Positions 36,753 to 46,840 of a DNA stretch of 64,000 nt are shown in pieces; the first letter of the stretch is position 1; each line of letters begins with the position of its first letter. Below the pieces are notes generated by a model that saw nothing but the letters and a program-made list of their open reading frames with translations, was not told where the DNA came from and searched no databases. The DNA is from Hymenobacter daecheongensis DSM 21074. GTDB taxonomy: Bacteria; Bacteroidota; Bacteroidia; Cytophagales; Hymenobacteraceae. A program made the position numbers and the translations under genes. The stretch covers positions 216,055 to 280,054 of the forward strand of contig NZ_FQYN01000007.1 of the NCBI RefSeq assembly GCF_900141805.1. Direction: 5' to 3'.

Positions 36753-38699
36753 ATGATTGACATTACGCTCCCCGACGGCTCCGTGCGCCAGTTTGTAGAT
36801 GGCACCACGGGCTACGATGTGGCCGCCAGCATCAGCGAGGGCCTCGCCCGCAACGCCCTCGGCGTCCGCGTCAACGGCGAAGTGCGCGACCTGCACCGGC
36901 CCCTTGACCAAAGCGCCAGGCTCGAAATCCTGACCTGGAACGACCAGGATGGCAAGGCCACTTTCTGGCATTCCTCGGCCCACCTGCTGGCCGAAGCTCT
37001 TGAGGCTCTGTATCCCGGCGTGAAGCTGGGCATTGGCCCGAGCATCGAAAACGGCTTCTACTACGACATCGACCTGGGCGAAGGCCGCACCATTTCCAGC
37101 GAAGACTTCCCCGAAATCGAGAAGAAAATCCTGGAGCTAGCCAAGAAGAAAAGCCCGTACGAGCGCCGTGAGGTAAGCAAGGCCGATGCCATTGCCTACT
37201 TCACCGAGAAAGCCGACCCCTACAAGCTCGACCTGCTGGAGCGCCTCGACGACGGCACCATCACCTTCTATACCCAGGGCGACTTCACCGACCTCTGCCG
37301 CGGCCCCCACATCCCCGATACCTCGCCCATTAAGGCCGTGAAGCTGCTCAACGTGGCCGGGGCCTACTGGCGCGGCGATGAGAAGAACAAGCAGCTCACC
37401 CGCGTCTACGGCATCACCTTCCCCAAAGCCAAGGAGCTGACCGAGTACCTGGAGCGGCTGGAAGAAGCCAAGCGCCGCGACCACCGCAAGCTGGGCAAGG
37501 AGCTGGAGCTGTTCGCGTTTTCGGATAAGGTAGGCGCGGGGCTGCCCCTGTGGCTGCCCAAAGGCACCATGCTGCGCGAAAAGCTGGAGCAATTCCTGCG
37601 CCGCGCCCAGATCAAGGCCGGCTATCAGCCCGTCGTGACCCCGCACATCGGGGCCAAGGAGCTGTACGTCACCTCGGGGCACTACGAGAAGTACGGGGCC
37701 GATTCGTTTCAGCCCATCAAGACGCCCAACCCCGGCGAGGAGTTCTTCCTCAAACCGATGAACTGCCCGCACCACTGCGAGATTTACAAGACGAAACCCC
37801 GTTCCTACCGCGACCTGCCGGTGCGCTTCGCCGAGTTCGGCACGGTGTACCGCTACGAGCAGTCGGGCGAGTTGCACGGCCTCACCCGCGTGCGCGGCTT
37901 CACCCAGGACGATGCCCACATCTTCTGCCGGCCAGATCAAGTAAAGGAAGAGTTTGTCAAGGTTATTGACATTGTTCTTTACGTACTTAAGGCCCTGGAC
38001 TTTCCCGATTTTACGGCGCAGATTTCGCTGCGCGACCCCGAGAACAAAGCCAAGTACATCGGCTCCGATGAGAACTGGGAGAAGGCCGAGCGGGCCATTA
38101 TCGAAGCCGCATCTGAGAAGGGACTGACTACCGTCACGGAGCTGGGCGAGGCCGCCTTCTACGGTCCCAAGCTCGACTTTATGGTGCGCGACGCGCTGGG
38201 CCGCAAGTGGCAGCTGGGCACCATCCAGGTCGACTACAATCTGCCCGAGCGCTTCGACCTGGAGTACGTGGCCTCCGACAACTCGCGCCAGCGCCCGGTC
38301 ATGATTCACCGCGCCCCGTTCGGGTCGCTGGAGCGCTTCGTGGCCGTGCTCATCGAGCACTGCGGCGGCAACTTCCCGCTCTGGCTCTCGCCCGAGCAGT
38401 TTGCCGTGCTGCCCATATCGGAGAAATACCAGGACTACGCCCAGCAGGTCTACGACCGCCTCATTCAGGCCGACCTGCGGGGCAACCTCGACAGCCGCGA
38501 CGAGAAAATCGGCCGTAAGATCCGCGACGCGGAGATTTCCAAAGTGCCCTACATGCTCATCGTGGGCGAAAAGGAGCAGGAAAACGGCATAATCTCCGTC
38601 CGGAAGCACGGCGAAGGCGACCTGGGCTCCATGCCCATCGATGCCTTCATCAAAAGCTTCCAGGCCCAGATAGCCGAAATGATGGACGGCAAAGCGTAG
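36753..38699 (+). CDS. thrS: Threonyl-tRNA synthetase
   Basis: A 648-residue class II aminoacyl-tRNA synthetase that charges tRNA-Thr. TGS domain at 1-65 ([20 protein letters not shown]), editing domain with [16 protein letters not shown] (H-x-x-x-H at about 73-77) and TDLCRGPHI at about 185. The catalytic domain has motif 2 (FRxE-like [33 protein letters not shown]) and motif 3 ([18 protein letters not shown]). The anticodon-binding domain is at the C-terminus (about 550-648). The start ATG at 36753 gives the TGS beginning; an upstream in-frame start adds 15 residues. It begins the thrS-infC-rpmI-rplT cluster, broken here by a 371-bp gap containing a MITE-like element. Confidence 0.95.
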   Translation: MIDITLPDGSVRQFVDGTTGYDVAASISEGLARNALGVRVNGEVRDLHRPLDQSARLEILTWNDQDGKATFWHSSAHLLAEALEALYPGVKLGIGPSIENGFYYDIDLGEGRTISSEDFPEIEKKILELAKKKSPYERREVSKADAIAYFTEKADPYKLDLLERLDDGTITFYTQGDFTDLCRGPHIPDTSPIKAVKLLNVAGAYWRGDEKNKQLTRVYGITFPKAKELTEYLERLEEAKRRDHRKLGKELELFAFSDKVGAGLPLWLPKGTMLREKLEQFLRRAQIKAGYQPVVTPHIGAKELYVTSGHYEKYGADSFQPIKTPNPGEEFFLKPMNCPHHCEIYKTKPRSYRDLPVRFAEFGTVYRYEQSGELHGLTRVRGFTQDDAHIFCRPDQVKEEFVKVIDIVLYVLKALDFPDFTAQISLRDPENKAKYIGSDENWEKAERAIIEAASEKGLTTVTELGEAAFYGPKLDFMVRDALGRKWQLGTIQVDYNLPERFDLEYVASDNSRQRPVMIHRAPFGSLERFVAVLIEHCGGNFPLWLSPEQFAVLPISEKYQDYAQQVYDRLIQADLRGNLDSRDEKIGRKIRDAEISKVPYMLIVGEKEQENGIISVRKHGEGDLGSMPIDAFIKSFQAQIAEMMDGKA

Positions 38700-38701
38700 C
38701 C

Positions 38702-38864
38702 TGTCATTGCGAGGCGTAAGCCGAAGCAATCCGTCCTCTGAAGTGTAGAAAGCTCCTTTTCACCACAAAGCCCTGACGTATGCTTGCGTCAGGGCTTTTC
38801 TGTTTACAAAGCTCAACTCATTATCCAGGACGGATTGCTTCGTCCTTCGTCCGCGCAATGACAG
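38702..38864 (+). repeat. MITE-like 163-bp element, copy B
   Basis: Starts TGTCATTGCGAGG and ends CGCAATGACAG. The centre is a hairpin of AAAGCCCTGACG and CGTCAGGGCTTT, with GAAGCAATCCGTCC inner blocks. It aligns end to end with the reverse complement of copy A (12093-12253). It lies in the thrS-infC gap. Confidence 0.85.
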
Positions 38865-39055
38865 GGGAGAGGCTGAACTTAATCCGGTTTCCGGGCCTTG
38901 TAAAAGCCCCGCAGCGGGCAGGTTTCCCAGCTATTTTATATAGCCGCTTTTTTAGATTCGAAAAAAAGCCGGATATTCGCCCCCTGATAGTACTGTAGAA
39001 GCCCGTTTTAGCGTGGCTCATTCAGCACAAACAGAATTTTAAGCTCACCTTTCAG

Positions 39056-39073
39056 AAGGAGGACCAACTCATA
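39056..39073 (+). promoter_or_regulatory. Strong Shine-Dalgarno and AUA start codon of infC
   Basis: AAGGAGG at 39056-39062 is followed after 8 nt by ATA at 39071-39073. Shine-Dalgarno sequences are rarely used in Bacteroidota. A GTG at 39110 has no such sequence and would remove conserved residues. Confidence 0.75.
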
Positions 39074-39718
39074 GCTACCCCAAATCGCCGCTACATCCCC
39101 CGCGCTCAGGTGGAGGAGCCGTTCAAAATCAACCAGAAGATTACGGCCCGTGAGGTACGCCTGGTCGGTGAAAACATCGAGCAGGGCATTTACCCGATTG
39201 AGCAGGCCCGTAAAATGGCCCAGGAGCAGAATCTCGACCTCGTGGAGATTTCGCCCACCGCCGTACCGCCCGTGTGCCGCGTTATCGACTACTCCAAATT
39301 CAAGTACGAGCAGAAGAAGCGCACACGCGAAATGAAGGCCAAAGCCACGAAAGTGGTGCTCAAGGAAATCCGGTTCGGCCCCAACACCGATGACCACGAT
39401 TTCGCCTTTAAGCTGAAGCACGCCCAGGAATTCCTGAAGGAAGGTGCCAAGATCAAGGCGTACGTGCATTTCGTGGGGCGTTCCATCGTCTTCAAGGAGC
39501 GGGGCGAAATCCTGCTGCTCAAGTTTGCCCAGGCCCTTGAGGAGCTGGCTAAAGTAGAGCAGCTGCCCAAGCTCGAAGGCAAGCGGATGTTCCTGTACCT
39601 GGCTCCGAAAGTGGCCCCGTCGGTGGCTAAGCCCAAGCCCGTGGCCAAAGAAGGCGCGGCACCCGCTGCCAAGCCCGCTCCGGCTTCGGCCGAGGCTCCT
39701 GCTACCGCCACCGAATAG
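39071..39718 (+). CDS. infC: Translation initiation factor IF-3, probable AUA start
   Basis: A 215-residue IF-3, which binds the 30S subunit and checks start codons. The family is clear from [29 protein letters not shown] (IF3-N), [21 protein letters not shown] (linker) and [36 protein letters not shown] (IF3-C), with an Ala/Lys/Pro tail of about 35 residues after the fold. The open frame has no ATG before IF3-N. ATA at 39071 has a perfectly placed AAGGAGG and gives [16 protein letters not shown], a basic N-terminus typical of the family. E. coli infC starts at AUU and is autoregulated through it; a similar use here is inference. Confidence 0.93.
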   Translation: MATPNRRYIPRAQVEEPFKINQKITAREVRLVGENIEQGIYPIEQARKMAQEQNLDLVEISPTAVPPVCRVIDYSKFKYEQKKRTREMKAKATKVVLKEIRFGPNTDDHDFAFKLKHAQEFLKEGAKIKAYVHFVGRSIVFKERGEILLLKFAQALEELAKVEQLPKLEGKRMFLYLAPKVAPSVAKPKPVAKEGAAPAAKPAPASAEAPATATE

Positions 39719-39793
39719 CGACCAGCGGCGTTTGGCTAGCTTTGGCTGGCGGCTTATCAATCAGCTTTTTCTTTTTTTCTCAATCATACCACA

Positions 39794-39988
39794 ATGCCAA
39801 AAGTAAAGACGAAATCCGGTGCTAAGAAGCGTTTTACGCTCACCGGCTCGGGCAAGGTGAAGCGGAAGCACGCCTTCAAAAGCCACATCCTCACGAAGAA
39901 AACCACCAAGCAGAAGCGTAATCTGACGCACGCTGGTCTGGTGAGCACGGCGGACATGAACCGCGTGAAGGATATGCTGAACATCTGA
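39794..39988 (+). CDS. rpmI: 50S ribosomal protein bL35
   Basis: A 64-residue ribosomal protein of the large subunit. Sequence features are the basic N-terminus [31 protein letters not shown] and the usual internal [21 protein letters not shown]. It lies in the standard infC-rpmI-rplT order, 75 bp after infC and 152 bp before rplT. No Shine-Dalgarno is seen before its ATG, unlike infC. In E. coli, rplT protein (L20) represses this operon by binding its mRNA; the 5'UTR of rpmI here shows no clear matching structure by eye. Confidence 0.97.
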   Translation: MPKVKTKSGAKKRFTLTGSGKVKRKHAFKSHILTKKTTKQKRNLTHAGLVSTADMNRVKDMLNI

Positions 39989-40140
39989 TTTGTTTTTAGC
40001 TGCTGGTTCTTGGTTTCTGATGCCTAACGGGGTCAAAAATCAAGAACGAACCACCAAAAACAATCACCCATTTTCCCAACCCGGCGTCCGGTCTCGAAGA
40101 CTTTAGTGAACAGTCACCGACCGCCAAAAAAAAGTAGGTT

Positions 40141-40485
40141 ATGCCAAGAAGTGTAAACCACGTGGCCTCGCGCCACCGTCGTAAGAAAGTAATGCGTTTG
40201 GCGAAAGGCTATTTCGGCCGTCGCAAAAACGTATGGACCGTAGCCAAGAACGCCGTTGAGAAAGCCCTTCTCTACGCCTACCGCGACCGGAAAGTAAAGA
40301 AGCGCGAGTTCCGCGCCCTCTGGATTCAGCGTATCAACGCCGGTGCCCGCCAGCACGGTCTGTCTTATTCGCAACTGATGGGCGGCCTGAAAAAGGCTGG
40401 CATCGAGCTGAACCGCAAGGTGCTGGCTGATCTGGCCCTGAACCACCCCGAAGCCTTCAAAGGCATTGTGGAGAAGATCAAGTAG
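40141..40485 (+). CDS. rplT: 50S ribosomal protein bL20
   Basis: A 114-residue large-subunit protein required early in 23S assembly. Recognised by [43 protein letters not shown] (basic N-terminal extension) and the globular part with [55 protein letters not shown]. All conserved basic residues are in place and length matches E. coli (118). It is last in the thrS-infC-rpmI-rplT cluster and a strong terminator follows 20 bp after the stop. Confidence 0.97.
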   Translation: MPRSVNHVASRHRRKKVMRLAKGYFGRRKNVWTVAKNAVEKALLYAYRDRKVKKREFRALWIQRINAGARQHGLSYSQLMGGLKKAGIELNRKVLADLALNHPEAFKGIVEKIK

Positions 40486-40504
40486 ATCTTTTCGTGCATG
40501 CAAA

Positions 40505-40542
40505 AAAAAGAGCCTGACCAATGCGGTCAGGCTCTTTTTTTT
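40505..40542 (+). terminator. Rho-independent terminator of the infC-rpmI-rplT operon
   Basis: 15-bp stem (AAAAAGAGCCTGACC with its complement, 40505-40519 and 40525-40539) with a 5-nt loop, then a T run. Confidence 0.9.
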
Positions 40543-40793
40543 GCTTGTTTGGTCCCGTAAGAGGAATATATTTTCTGCCAGTCAGCGCTACTGATAAGAG
40601 CTTAAATCATGCCCTTAGGCGGGGGTGAAGCTGCCAGGGCAACTGCCACGTCATTCGGGCGCGGGTGTGTTGTAGTGAGTGGCAGCAGACGCTGCTACCG
40701 GTCAGGAAACTGCCCGCAGTGAGAAGGTGGGGCGTATGTTCTGGCAGCTCCCCGAGGGCTGTGACAGAACTGTGATGAGAAACCAGCAGGCGC
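40543..40793. other. Intergenic region without a recognised gene
   Basis: Sequence between the rplT terminator and the tRNA terminator. No repeat, RNA or coding signal was found; short open frames lack family features. Confidence 0.5.
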
Positions 40794-40828
40794 AAAAAAA
40801 CCGCATCAGCCTGGCAGCCAATGCGGTT
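40794..40828 (-). terminator. Terminator of the tRNA-Met transcript
   Basis: AACCGCAT (40799-40806) pairs with ATGCGGTT (40821-40828); on the minus strand a run of Ts follows at 40794-40800. Confidence 0.7.
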
Positions 40829-40836
40829 TCAACAAG

Positions 40837-40910
40837 TAGCGGGGACGAGAGTTGAACTCGTGACCTCAGGGTTATGAATCCTGTGCTCTAACCAACTGAG
40901 CTACCCCGCC
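40837..40910 (-). tRNA. tRNA-Met (CAT anticodon)
   Basis: On the minus strand, a 74-nt cloverleaf starts GGCGGGGTAGCTCAGTTGG. The acceptor stem GGCGGGG pairs with CCCCGCT (G1-T72 wobble). D-loop TAGCTCAGTTGGTTAGAGC and T-arm ACGAGTTCAACTCTCGT are standard. The anticodon loop TTCATAA gives CAT, with T33 before it. The stem-end pair 31-39 is an A-C mismatch. The first pair G-T argues against initiator type, which has a C-A mismatch, so elongator Met is likely. A lysidine-modified Ile tRNA cannot be ruled out. CCA is not encoded. A promoter element lies 16 bp upstream. Confidence 0.92.
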
Positions 40911-40925
40911 GGGTTTTTGGTGCCG

Positions 40926-40933
40926 CAAAGGTA
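40926..40933 (-). promoter_or_regulatory. -7 element for tRNA-Met
   Basis: Minus strand TACCTTTG, exact match to TAnnTTTG, 15 bp before the tRNA 5' end. Confidence 0.55.
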
Positions 40934-41048
40934 AGAACAACATTTGAACCCGTGCAAGCCCTACATCAAAAAAAACCCGTGTATATTGGCTGCGTCGCGC
41001 TGTCTTGTGAGCCAGCGGGCACCCGTTTTTACCAGTTTTGTTCAGCTT

Positions 41049-41462
41049 ATGCCTCTTTCCGCTACCCGTTCCAAACATCGCTTTACGGTGGAGTTGCCCG
41101 TAAATGCTTCACCCAAAATTCTTTATCCGTATCTGGCCTCAGCCTCGGGCCTGTCGCAGTGGTATTGTCAGGATGTGCGCATCGATGAAGACCACCGCTA
41201 CAATTTTATTTGGGACAATCAGCCCCATTTCGCCGAAATGAGCTCCCACCGCACCAACCGCTCGGTGCGCTTCGTGTTTCTGGATCAGCACAAGCGCCCG
41301 ATCGTTGATGCCAACTACCTGGATTTCAGCATTGAAGAGTCGCAGCTGACGCAGGAAGTGTACCTGCGGGTTATCGACTACTCGGAAGAAACCGACGACA
41401 GCGAGCTGCAGGATATGTGGGAAGGCCTGATTCTGAAGCTGCGCGAGCTGGTGGGCGGCTGA
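41049..41462 (+). CDS. START-like domain protein
   Basis: A 137-residue soluble protein of the START-like family seen in Bacteroidota. Start MPLSATRSKHRFTVELPVNASPKILYPYLASASGLSQWYC is chosen since the fold begins there (K-x-x-F-x-V-E-L-P, helix, then SGLSQWY). Later blocks are YNFIWDNQPHFAEM, RFVFLDQHKRPIVDANYLDFSI and the C-terminal helix LQDMWEGLILKLRELVGG. These match the Bet v1/START-like helix-grip fold with its long last helix. Ligand is unknown. It lies just before the LptF/G permease gene, a common arrangement in the phylum, though there is a 114-bp gap with its own TACCTTCG element. Confidence 0.88.
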   Translation: MPLSATRSKHRFTVELPVNASPKILYPYLASASGLSQWYCQDVRIDEDHRYNFIWDNQPHFAEMSSHRTNRSVRFVFLDQHKRPIVDANYLDFSIEESQLTQEVYLRVIDYSEETDDSELQDMWEGLILKLRELVGG

Positions 41463-41507
41463 GCCAACCCGAAAAAAAACCGGAAGGAGGGAGAGCGAAA
41501 CGGGGCG

Positions 41508-41515
41508 TACCTTCG
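41508..41515 (+). promoter_or_regulatory. Near-consensus -7 element before the LptF/G permease
   Basis: TACCTTCG (one mismatch to TAnnTTTG), about 61 bp before ATG 41577. Confidence 0.35.
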
Positions 41516-41576
41516 TTTCTCTTTCGCTCCTTTTTTGTTGGTCGCGCCCGCAGGTTGGGCGCGGGGAGTGCCGTGC

Positions 41577-43010
41577 ATGAAAAAACTCGATAAACTGATT
41601 CTGAGGGCCTTCGCCGGGCCATTTTTGCTGACGCTGGCCGTGGTGCAGTTCATTCTGCTCACCCAGTACATGCTCAAATACCTCGACGACCTGGTGGGCA
41701 AAGACCTGGGCGTGGCCATTATTTCGCAGTTGCTGTTTTATTTCAGCGTGCTGATGGTGCCCATTTCGCTGCCGCTGGCCGTGTTGCTGTCCTCGCTGAT
41801 GACCTACGGCACGCTGGGCGAGCACCACGAGCTGACGGCCATCAAGACCTCCGGCATCTCGCTCACCCGCATTCTGCGGCCCGTGCTGCTGGTGGCGCTG
41901 GCGCTGGCGGGGTTCTCGTTCTGGTTCAACGACAACATTGTGCCCAAGGCCAACCTGAGCGCCTACAGCCTGCTCTGGGACCTGCGCCAGCAGAAACTGG
42001 CCCTGGATATCCGGGAAGGTGTGTTCTACAACGGCATTCCGGGCTATACCATCAAGGTGAACCAGAAGCTGGGCGAGGATGGCGACGTGCTGATGGGCGT
42101 GATGATCTATGACCACACCAACGGCCGCGGCAACTCCACCGTGATTCTGGCCGATTCGGGCCGCATGTTCACGCGCTTTGGCGGGCAATATCTGGGCCTG
42201 GAGCTGTTCCGGGGCACCATGTACGTGGAACAGCCCGATGCCCGCGACCGGGCCGGGGCCAGCTTCATCCGCGAAGCCTTCGACCGCAACACCATTACGT
42301 TTTCGCTGGCCTCGTTCGACCTGAACCGCACCAAAGAGACGCTGTTCGCGGAGAACAAGATGATGAAGAACATTCTGCAACTGCGCAACTACACCGACTC
42401 GCTGCACAACCGCCTCCTGCTGGAGCGCCGGCAGCTGACCCAGCAGTTTACGCCTTACTACACCTACCTGCGCTTCGATACCACGGGCCAGGCCCAGGCC
42501 CGCCGCGTGGAAGGCTGGAAGGTGCCCAACACGAAGCTGCCCGCCGTGAATGCGCAGTTCATTGAGCAGGCTACCAACCGGGCCCGCAACGTGCGGGCCT
42601 ACGCCGGCAGCACCGGCGAGCGGCTCGCCAACCTCTCGAAGGAGGCCGGCAACTTCCGCATCGAGATTTACCGCAAATACGTGCAGGCCGTGGCCGTGCT
42701 GCTCATGTTCCTGATCGGGGCGCCGCTGGGAGCCATCATCAAAAAGGGCGGCCTGGGCGTGCCGGTGCTCATTTCCATCGTGTTTTTCATCATCTATTAC
42801 GTGCTGTCCATCATGGGCGAGAAGTACGGGCGGGAGGGCGTGATGCCGGTAGGCATCGGCATGTGGATGTCCACGGGGCTGCTGCTGCCGGCTGGGCTGG
42901 TCTTCCTCAATCAGGCCCGCCGCGACTCCGGCCTGCTGGAGTGGGATTTTCGCCGGCTGCTGCCGGCGCGGCTGCGCTGGCCCTTCCGCGGCTACAAGCG
43001 CTCGGTGTAG
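41577..43010 (+). CDS. LptF/LptG-family LPS export permease
   Basis: A 477-residue inner-membrane protein of the YjgP/YjgQ family, part of the LptB2FG transporter that pulls LPS from the inner membrane. The start MKKLDKLILRAFAGPFLLTLAVVQFIL is preferred over an upstream in-frame start. Hydrophobic segments lie at about 15-35, 55-80 (LLFYFSVLMVPISLPLAVLLSSLM), 98-118, 372-390 (VAVLLMFLIGAPLGAIIKKGG), 400-418 and 430-450. TAIKTSGISLTRILRPVL is the conserved cytoplasmic coupling block. A large periplasmic region (about 125-360) separates the halves. F and G cannot be told apart from sequence alone. One gene is common where only one is paired with LptB. Confidence 0.9.
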   Translation: MKKLDKLILRAFAGPFLLTLAVVQFILLTQYMLKYLDDLVGKDLGVAIISQLLFYFSVLMVPISLPLAVLLSSLMTYGTLGEHHELTAIKTSGISLTRILRPVLLVALALAGFSFWFNDNIVPKANLSAYSLLWDLRQQKLALDIREGVFYNGIPGYTIKVNQKLGEDGDVLMGVMIYDHTNGRGNSTVILADSGRMFTRFGGQYLGLELFRGTMYVEQPDARDRAGASFIREAFDRNTITFSLASFDLNRTKETLFAENKMMKNILQLRNYTDSLHNRLLLERRQLTQQFTPYYTYLRFDTTGQAQARRVEGWKVPNTKLPAVNAQFIEQATNRARNVRAYAGSTGERLANLSKEAGNFRIEIYRKYVQAVAVLLMFLIGAPLGAIIKKGGLGVPVLISIVFFIIYYVLSIMGEKYGREGVMPVGIGMWMSTGLLLPAGLVFLNQARRDSGLLEWDFRRLLPARLRWPFRGYKRSV

Positions 43011-43082
43011 CTACGGCGGCGGGTAGCGGCAAGCTCTGCCGTAAAATCGCGGCAGATACTACCGGCGGGTAAGAAAAATCCT

Positions 43083-43090
43083 TACCTTTG
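43083..43090 (+). promoter_or_regulatory. -7 element for rpsO
   Basis: TACCTTTG, exact match, 73 bp before the rpsO ATG. Confidence 0.5.
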
Positions 43091-43163
43091 CGGCCACCCC
43101 GAAACGCGGGGTAGTCAATTTCTTTTTTCACGCTTAATCCAAGACGGGGAAACCTATCTGCCG

Positions 43164-43439
43164 ATGAAACTTACCACCGAAGTAAAACAGTCTATTTTCG
43201 AGAAAAATAGCCTTGCCAAAACCGCTACCGATACCGGTTCGGCTGAATCGCAAATTGCGCTGTTCTCGCACCGCATCAACCACCTGACGGAGCACCTGAA
43301 GGTAAACAAGAAGGACTTCTCGACCCGTCTGGGTCTGCTGAAGCTCGTTGGTAAGCGTCGCCGTCTGCTGGATTACCTGCAGCACCGCGAAATCAACCGC
43401 TACCGCGCAATCATCAAGGAGCTGGGCATCCGCAAGTAG
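43164..43439 (+). CDS. rpsO: 30S ribosomal protein uS15
   Basis: A 91-residue small-subunit protein that binds the 16S central domain. Recognised by the full family signature: [91 protein letters not shown] is the protein's shape, with [20 protein letters not shown] and [10 protein letters not shown] the key rRNA-binding blocks. The order rpsO then pnp is conserved widely in bacteria. In E. coli S15 represses its own translation. Here a strong terminator between rpsO and pnp separates them, and a -7 element lies before rpsO. Confidence 0.97.
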   Translation: MKLTTEVKQSIFEKNSLAKTATDTGSAESQIALFSHRINHLTEHLKVNKKDFSTRLGLLKLVGKRRRLLDYLQHREINRYRAIIKELGIRK

Positions 43440-43451
43440 CCCACCCCTTCG

Positions 43452-43493
43452 GAGTAGGGAACCCTCAGGCTGAGGGTTCCCTACTCTTTTTTT
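43452..43493 (+). terminator. Rho-independent terminator of rpsO
   Basis: 16-bp perfect stem (43452-43467 with 43471-43486) with a 3-nt loop, then seven T residues. Confidence 0.9.
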
Positions 43494-43631
43494 ATTCGGA
43501 GCCGTGCGCCAAGTGCCGGGCTCCGTGGTTTCACTTCCGAAGTCTTTCCGATTCAGAGTAAAACGGGGCCGGGTGCCGGCTTCGTTTTTTTGGCTGCTCG
43601 CCCGCTGCACGCTTTTTAAAAGCACCCCTCG

Positions 43632-45788
43632 ATGCCCAACTACAACGCTATTACCAAAAGCATTACCCTGCCGGATGGTCGGCAGATTACTCTGGAAACC
43701 GGCAAGCTGGCCAAATTCGCCGACGGCGCCGTCGTGGTTCGCCTCGGCGACGCGATGCTGCTCGCCACGGTTGTGTCGCAGCCCTCGCAGCGCGGCGACG
43801 TGGATTTCCTGCCGCTGTCGGTCGATTATCAGGAGAAATTTGGGGGTGCCGGCAATATTCCCGGCTCGTTTCAGCGCCGCGAAGGCCGCCTGTCGGATTA
43901 TGAAATCCTGGTGTGCCGCATTGTAGACCGTATTCTGCGCCCGATGTTCCCCAAGGACTATCACTACGAGGTGCAGGTAATGATTACGCTGATTTCGGCC
44001 GATAAAACCGTGCAGCCCGACGCGCTGGCCGCCCTGGCCGCCTCGGCCGCCCTGGCTATTTCCGATATTCCCTTCGCCGGCCCTATCTCGGAAGTTCGCG
44101 TAGCCCGCATCGACGGCAAGTTGCAGATCAACCCGCTGACCGCCGATATTGCCCGCGCCGACATCGACCTGATTGTAGGTGCCACGGCCGATTCGGTAGC
44201 TATGGTGGAAGGCGAGATGAACGAGGTGAGCGAAGAGGAGATGGTGGAAGCCATTGCCTACGCCCATGAGGCCATCAAGGAGCAGGTGCGCGTGCAGCAG
44301 GAGCTGGCCGCTGAGGTGACGAAGTCGCACGTGAAGCGCGAGTATCCGCAGTACGAGGAGAATGACGCGCTGAAGCAGCAGATCATGCAGGCCGTGCACC
44401 AGGGTGCTTACGACGTGGCCAAGTCGGGCAATACCAGCAAGGCCGGCCGCAAGGAAGCCTTCGGGGCCATCAAGAAGCCGCTGCTGGCACAATTGCTGGA
44501 AGAAAACCCCGAGCTGGACATGAAAATGTTCGGCCGCTACTACGCTTCGGCCGAGAAGAAAGGCATCCGCGACATGATGATCAAGGAGCGCACCCGCCTC
44601 GATGGTCGTCAGCTGACGGAAATCCGCCCCATCTGGAGCGAAGTGAACTATCTGCCCGGCGCCCACGGCTCGGCCCTGTTCACCCGCGGCGAAACCCAGT
44701 CTTTGACCACGGTTGCCCTGGGCACCAAGCTCGATGAGCAGATCATCGACACGGCCATGACCTCGGGCTACAGCAAGTTCATGCTGCACTACAACTTCCC
44801 GGCCTTCTCGACCGGCGAGGTGAAGCCTAACCGCGGCCCCGGCCGCCGCGAAATCGGCCACGGCAACCTGGCCATGCGCTCGTTGAAGAAGGTATTGCCT
44901 TCGGATGACGAAAACCCTTACACTATCCGCATCGTGTCGGACATTCTGGAGTCGAACGGCTCGTCGTCGATGGCCACGGTGTGCGCCGGCTCGATGGCGC
45001 TGATGGACGCCGGCATTAAGGTGCGGGCGGCCGTTTCGGGCATTGCCATGGGCTTGGTGCAGGACAAGGAAACCGGCGAGTACGCCGTGCTGAGCGACAT
45101 TCTCGGTGACGAGGACCACCTCGGCGACATGGACTTCAAAGTAACCGGCACCGAGAAAGGTATCGTGGCCTGCCAGATGGACATCAAAATCCAGGGCCTG
45201 AGCAGCGAAATCATGACGGCGGCGCTGCACCAGGCCCGCGAGGGCCGGCTGCACATTCTGCGCGAGATGGCCAAGACCATTTCGGCGCCGGCCGCGGAGC
45301 TGAAGCCGCATACGCCCCGCTCGCACAAGATGCTGATTGACAAGGAGTACATCGGCGCGGTAATCGGGCCGGGCGGCAAGGTGATTCAGCAGATCCAGAA
45401 AGATACCAACGCCACGGTCATCATCGAGGAGAAGGACGAGAAGGGCCACGTGAGCATCTACGCTTCCAACCAGGAAGACATGCAGGCGGCCATCGACCGG
45501 ATCCGGGCCATTGCGGCCACGCCGGAAGTAGGCGAAACCTACAAAGGCAAGGTGCGCAGCATCCAGCCCTACGGCGCTTTCGTGGAAATCATGCCGGGCA
45601 AGGACGGCCTGCTGCACATCTCGGAAGTATCGCACGAGCGCCTGAACGCGCTGGAAGGCGTGCTGGAGGTGGGCCAGGAAATCGACGTGAAGCTGATGGA
45701 TATCGACAAGAAAACGGGCAAGTACCGTTTGTCGCGCAAGGCGCTGATGCCGAAGCCCGAGCGGGCCGCTGGCGAGGCGCAAGCGTAA
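43632..45788 (+). CDS. pnp: Polynucleotide phosphorylase
   Basis: A 718-residue trimeric 3'-5' phosphorolytic exoribonuclease that degrades mRNA and makes NDPs. RNase PH-like domain 1 opens with [34 protein letters not shown] helical domain lies about 235-315. RNase PH-like domain 2 (about 320-540) carries the FTRGETQSL active-site block, [29 protein letters not shown] and [16 protein letters not shown], then [13 protein letters not shown]. The KH domain ([12 protein letters not shown]) and S1 domain ([29 protein letters not shown]) end the protein. All domains are in place. It lies after rpsO in the usual order, but with its own start region; no clear -7 element was seen. Confidence 0.97.
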   Translation: MPNYNAITKSITLPDGRQITLETGKLAKFADGAVVVRLGDAMLLATVVSQPSQRGDVDFLPLSVDYQEKFGGAGNIPGSFQRREGRLSDYEILVCRIVDRILRPMFPKDYHYEVQVMITLISADKTVQPDALAALAASAALAISDIPFAGPISEVRVARIDGKLQINPLTADIARADIDLIVGATADSVAMVEGEMNEVSEEEMVEAIAYAHEAIKEQVRVQQELAAEVTKSHVKREYPQYEENDALKQQIMQAVHQGAYDVAKSGNTSKAGRKEAFGAIKKPLLAQLLEENPELDMKMFGRYYASAEKKGIRDMMIKERTRLDGRQLTEIRPIWSEVNYLPGAHGSALFTRGETQSLTTVALGTKLDEQIIDTAMTSGYSKFMLHYNFPAFSTGEVKPNRGPGRREIGHGNLAMRSLKKVLPSDDENPYTIRIVSDILESNGSSSMATVCAGSMALMDAGIKVRAAVSGIAMGLVQDKETGEYAVLSDILGDEDHLGDMDFKVTGTEKGIVACQMDIKIQGLSSEIMTAALHQAREGRLHILREMAKTISAPAAELKPHTPRSHKMLIDKEYIGAVIGPGGKVIQQIQKDTNATVIIEEKDEKGHVSIYASNQEDMQAAIDRIRAIAATPEVGETYKGKVRSIQPYGAFVEIMPGKDGLLHISEVSHERLNALEGVLEVGQEIDVKLMDIDKKTGKYRLSRKALMPKPERAAGEAQA

Positions 45789-45899
45789 ATCTTTGCCCTG
45801 CGAACTTTCACAAAGGTCGGCACGTTGATTTCAATTGCCGACCTCTGTGGAGGCTCCACTCATGTTCAATACTTTTAATAATACAATTTCGCGCCCGCA

Positions 45900-46763
45900 A
45901 TGAGACAGCTTAAAATCAGCAAGCAGATCACCAACCGCGAAAGCCAGTCGCTGGACAAGTACCTCCAGGAAATCGGCAAGGTCGATCTGCTCACTCCCGA
46001 CGAGGAAGTAACGCTGGCGCAGCGCATCCGGGAAGGGGACCAGCAGGCGCTGGAGAAACTGACCAAGGCCAACCTGCGCTTCGTGGTGTCGGTGGCCAAA
46101 CAGTACCAGAACCAGGGCCTGTCGCTGGGCGATTTGATCAACGAGGGCAACCTCGGCCTGATCAAAGCCGCCAAGCGCTTCGACGAAACCCGAGGCTTCA
46201 AATTCATTTCCTACGCCGTTTGGTGGATTCGCCAGTCGATTCTGCAGGCTCTGGCCGAGCAGTCGCGCATTGTGCGCCTGCCGCTGAACCGGGTAGGCTC
46301 GCTGAACAAGATCAGCAAATCCTTCTCCGAGCTGGAGCAGAAATTCGAGCGGGAGCCCTCGCCCGAGGAAATTGCCGAAGTGCTGGAGCTAACTACCTCG
46401 GAAGTGGTGGATACGCTGAAAATCTCGGGTCGCCACGTATCCGTGGATGCGCCGTTTGTGCAGGGCGAGGAAAACCGCCTGCTGGATGTGCTCGAAAACG
46501 AGGACGAGGAATCGCCTGACACGGGCCTGATGAACGACTCGCTCCGCAAGGAAGTGCAGCGGGCCCTGAGCACGCTCACCAAGCGCGAAGCCGACGTGAT
46601 TACGCTGTATTTCGGCCTGAACGGGGAGCATTCCCTGACCCTGGAAGAAATCGGTGAGAAATTCAACCTGACCCGCGAACGGGTGCGCCAGATCAAGGAG
46701 AAGGCCATTCGTCGCTTGCGTCATACGTCGCGCTCCAAGGCGCTGAAACCGTATCTGGGATAG
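45900..46763 (+). CDS. rpoD: Primary sigma factor (Bacteroidota RpoD/SigA)
   Basis: A 287-residue sigma-70 factor, the short form typical of Bacteroidota. Region 1.2 is [31 protein letters not shown]. Region 2 is [57 protein letters not shown]. Region 3 has [15 protein letters not shown]. Region 4 (about 230-280) has [46 protein letters not shown], the helix-turn-helix that reads the -33 box. It lacks region 1.1. The phylum's sigma reads TTG/TAnnTTTG promoters, which is consistent with the elements listed elsewhere in the window. It is followed by a strong terminator. Confidence 0.95.
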   Translation: MRQLKISKQITNRESQSLDKYLQEIGKVDLLTPDEEVTLAQRIREGDQQALEKLTKANLRFVVSVAKQYQNQGLSLGDLINEGNLGLIKAAKRFDETRGFKFISYAVWWIRQSILQALAEQSRIVRLPLNRVGSLNKISKSFSELEQKFEREPSPEEIAEVLELTTSEVVDTLKISGRHVSVDAPFVQGEENRLLDVLENEDEESPDTGLMNDSLRKEVQRALSTLTKREADVITLYFGLNGEHSLTLEEIGEKFNLTRERVRQIKEKAIRRLRHTSRSKALKPYLG

Positions 46764-46783
46764 TTTTTTACTGTCTCATACCC

Positions 46784-46815
46784 AAAAAACCCCAGCCCTT
46801 TCGTTGGGGTTTTTT
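46784..46815 (+). terminator. Rho-independent terminator of rpoD
   Basis: AAAAAACCCCA (46784-46794) with TGGGGTTTTTT (46805-46815), symmetrical and able to act on both strands. Confidence 0.85.
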
Positions 46816-46840
46816 GTTGGTAGACCGGCTGCTTTCAGAA

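Noticed and set aside
39110..39718. infC starting at GTG 39110
   Set aside because: No Shine-Dalgarno or promoter fits it, and it would lose a conserved basic N-terminus. ATA at 39071 with AAGGAGG is better supported, though not proven.
40837..40910. Initiator tRNA-Met
   Set aside because: The first acceptor pair is G-T and not the C-A type mismatch expected for the initiator, so an elongator is preferred.
43134..45782. 882-codon antisense frame over rpsO and pnp
   Set aside because: Mirror of two highly conserved genes; no independent motifs, so treated as a by-product of codon bias.
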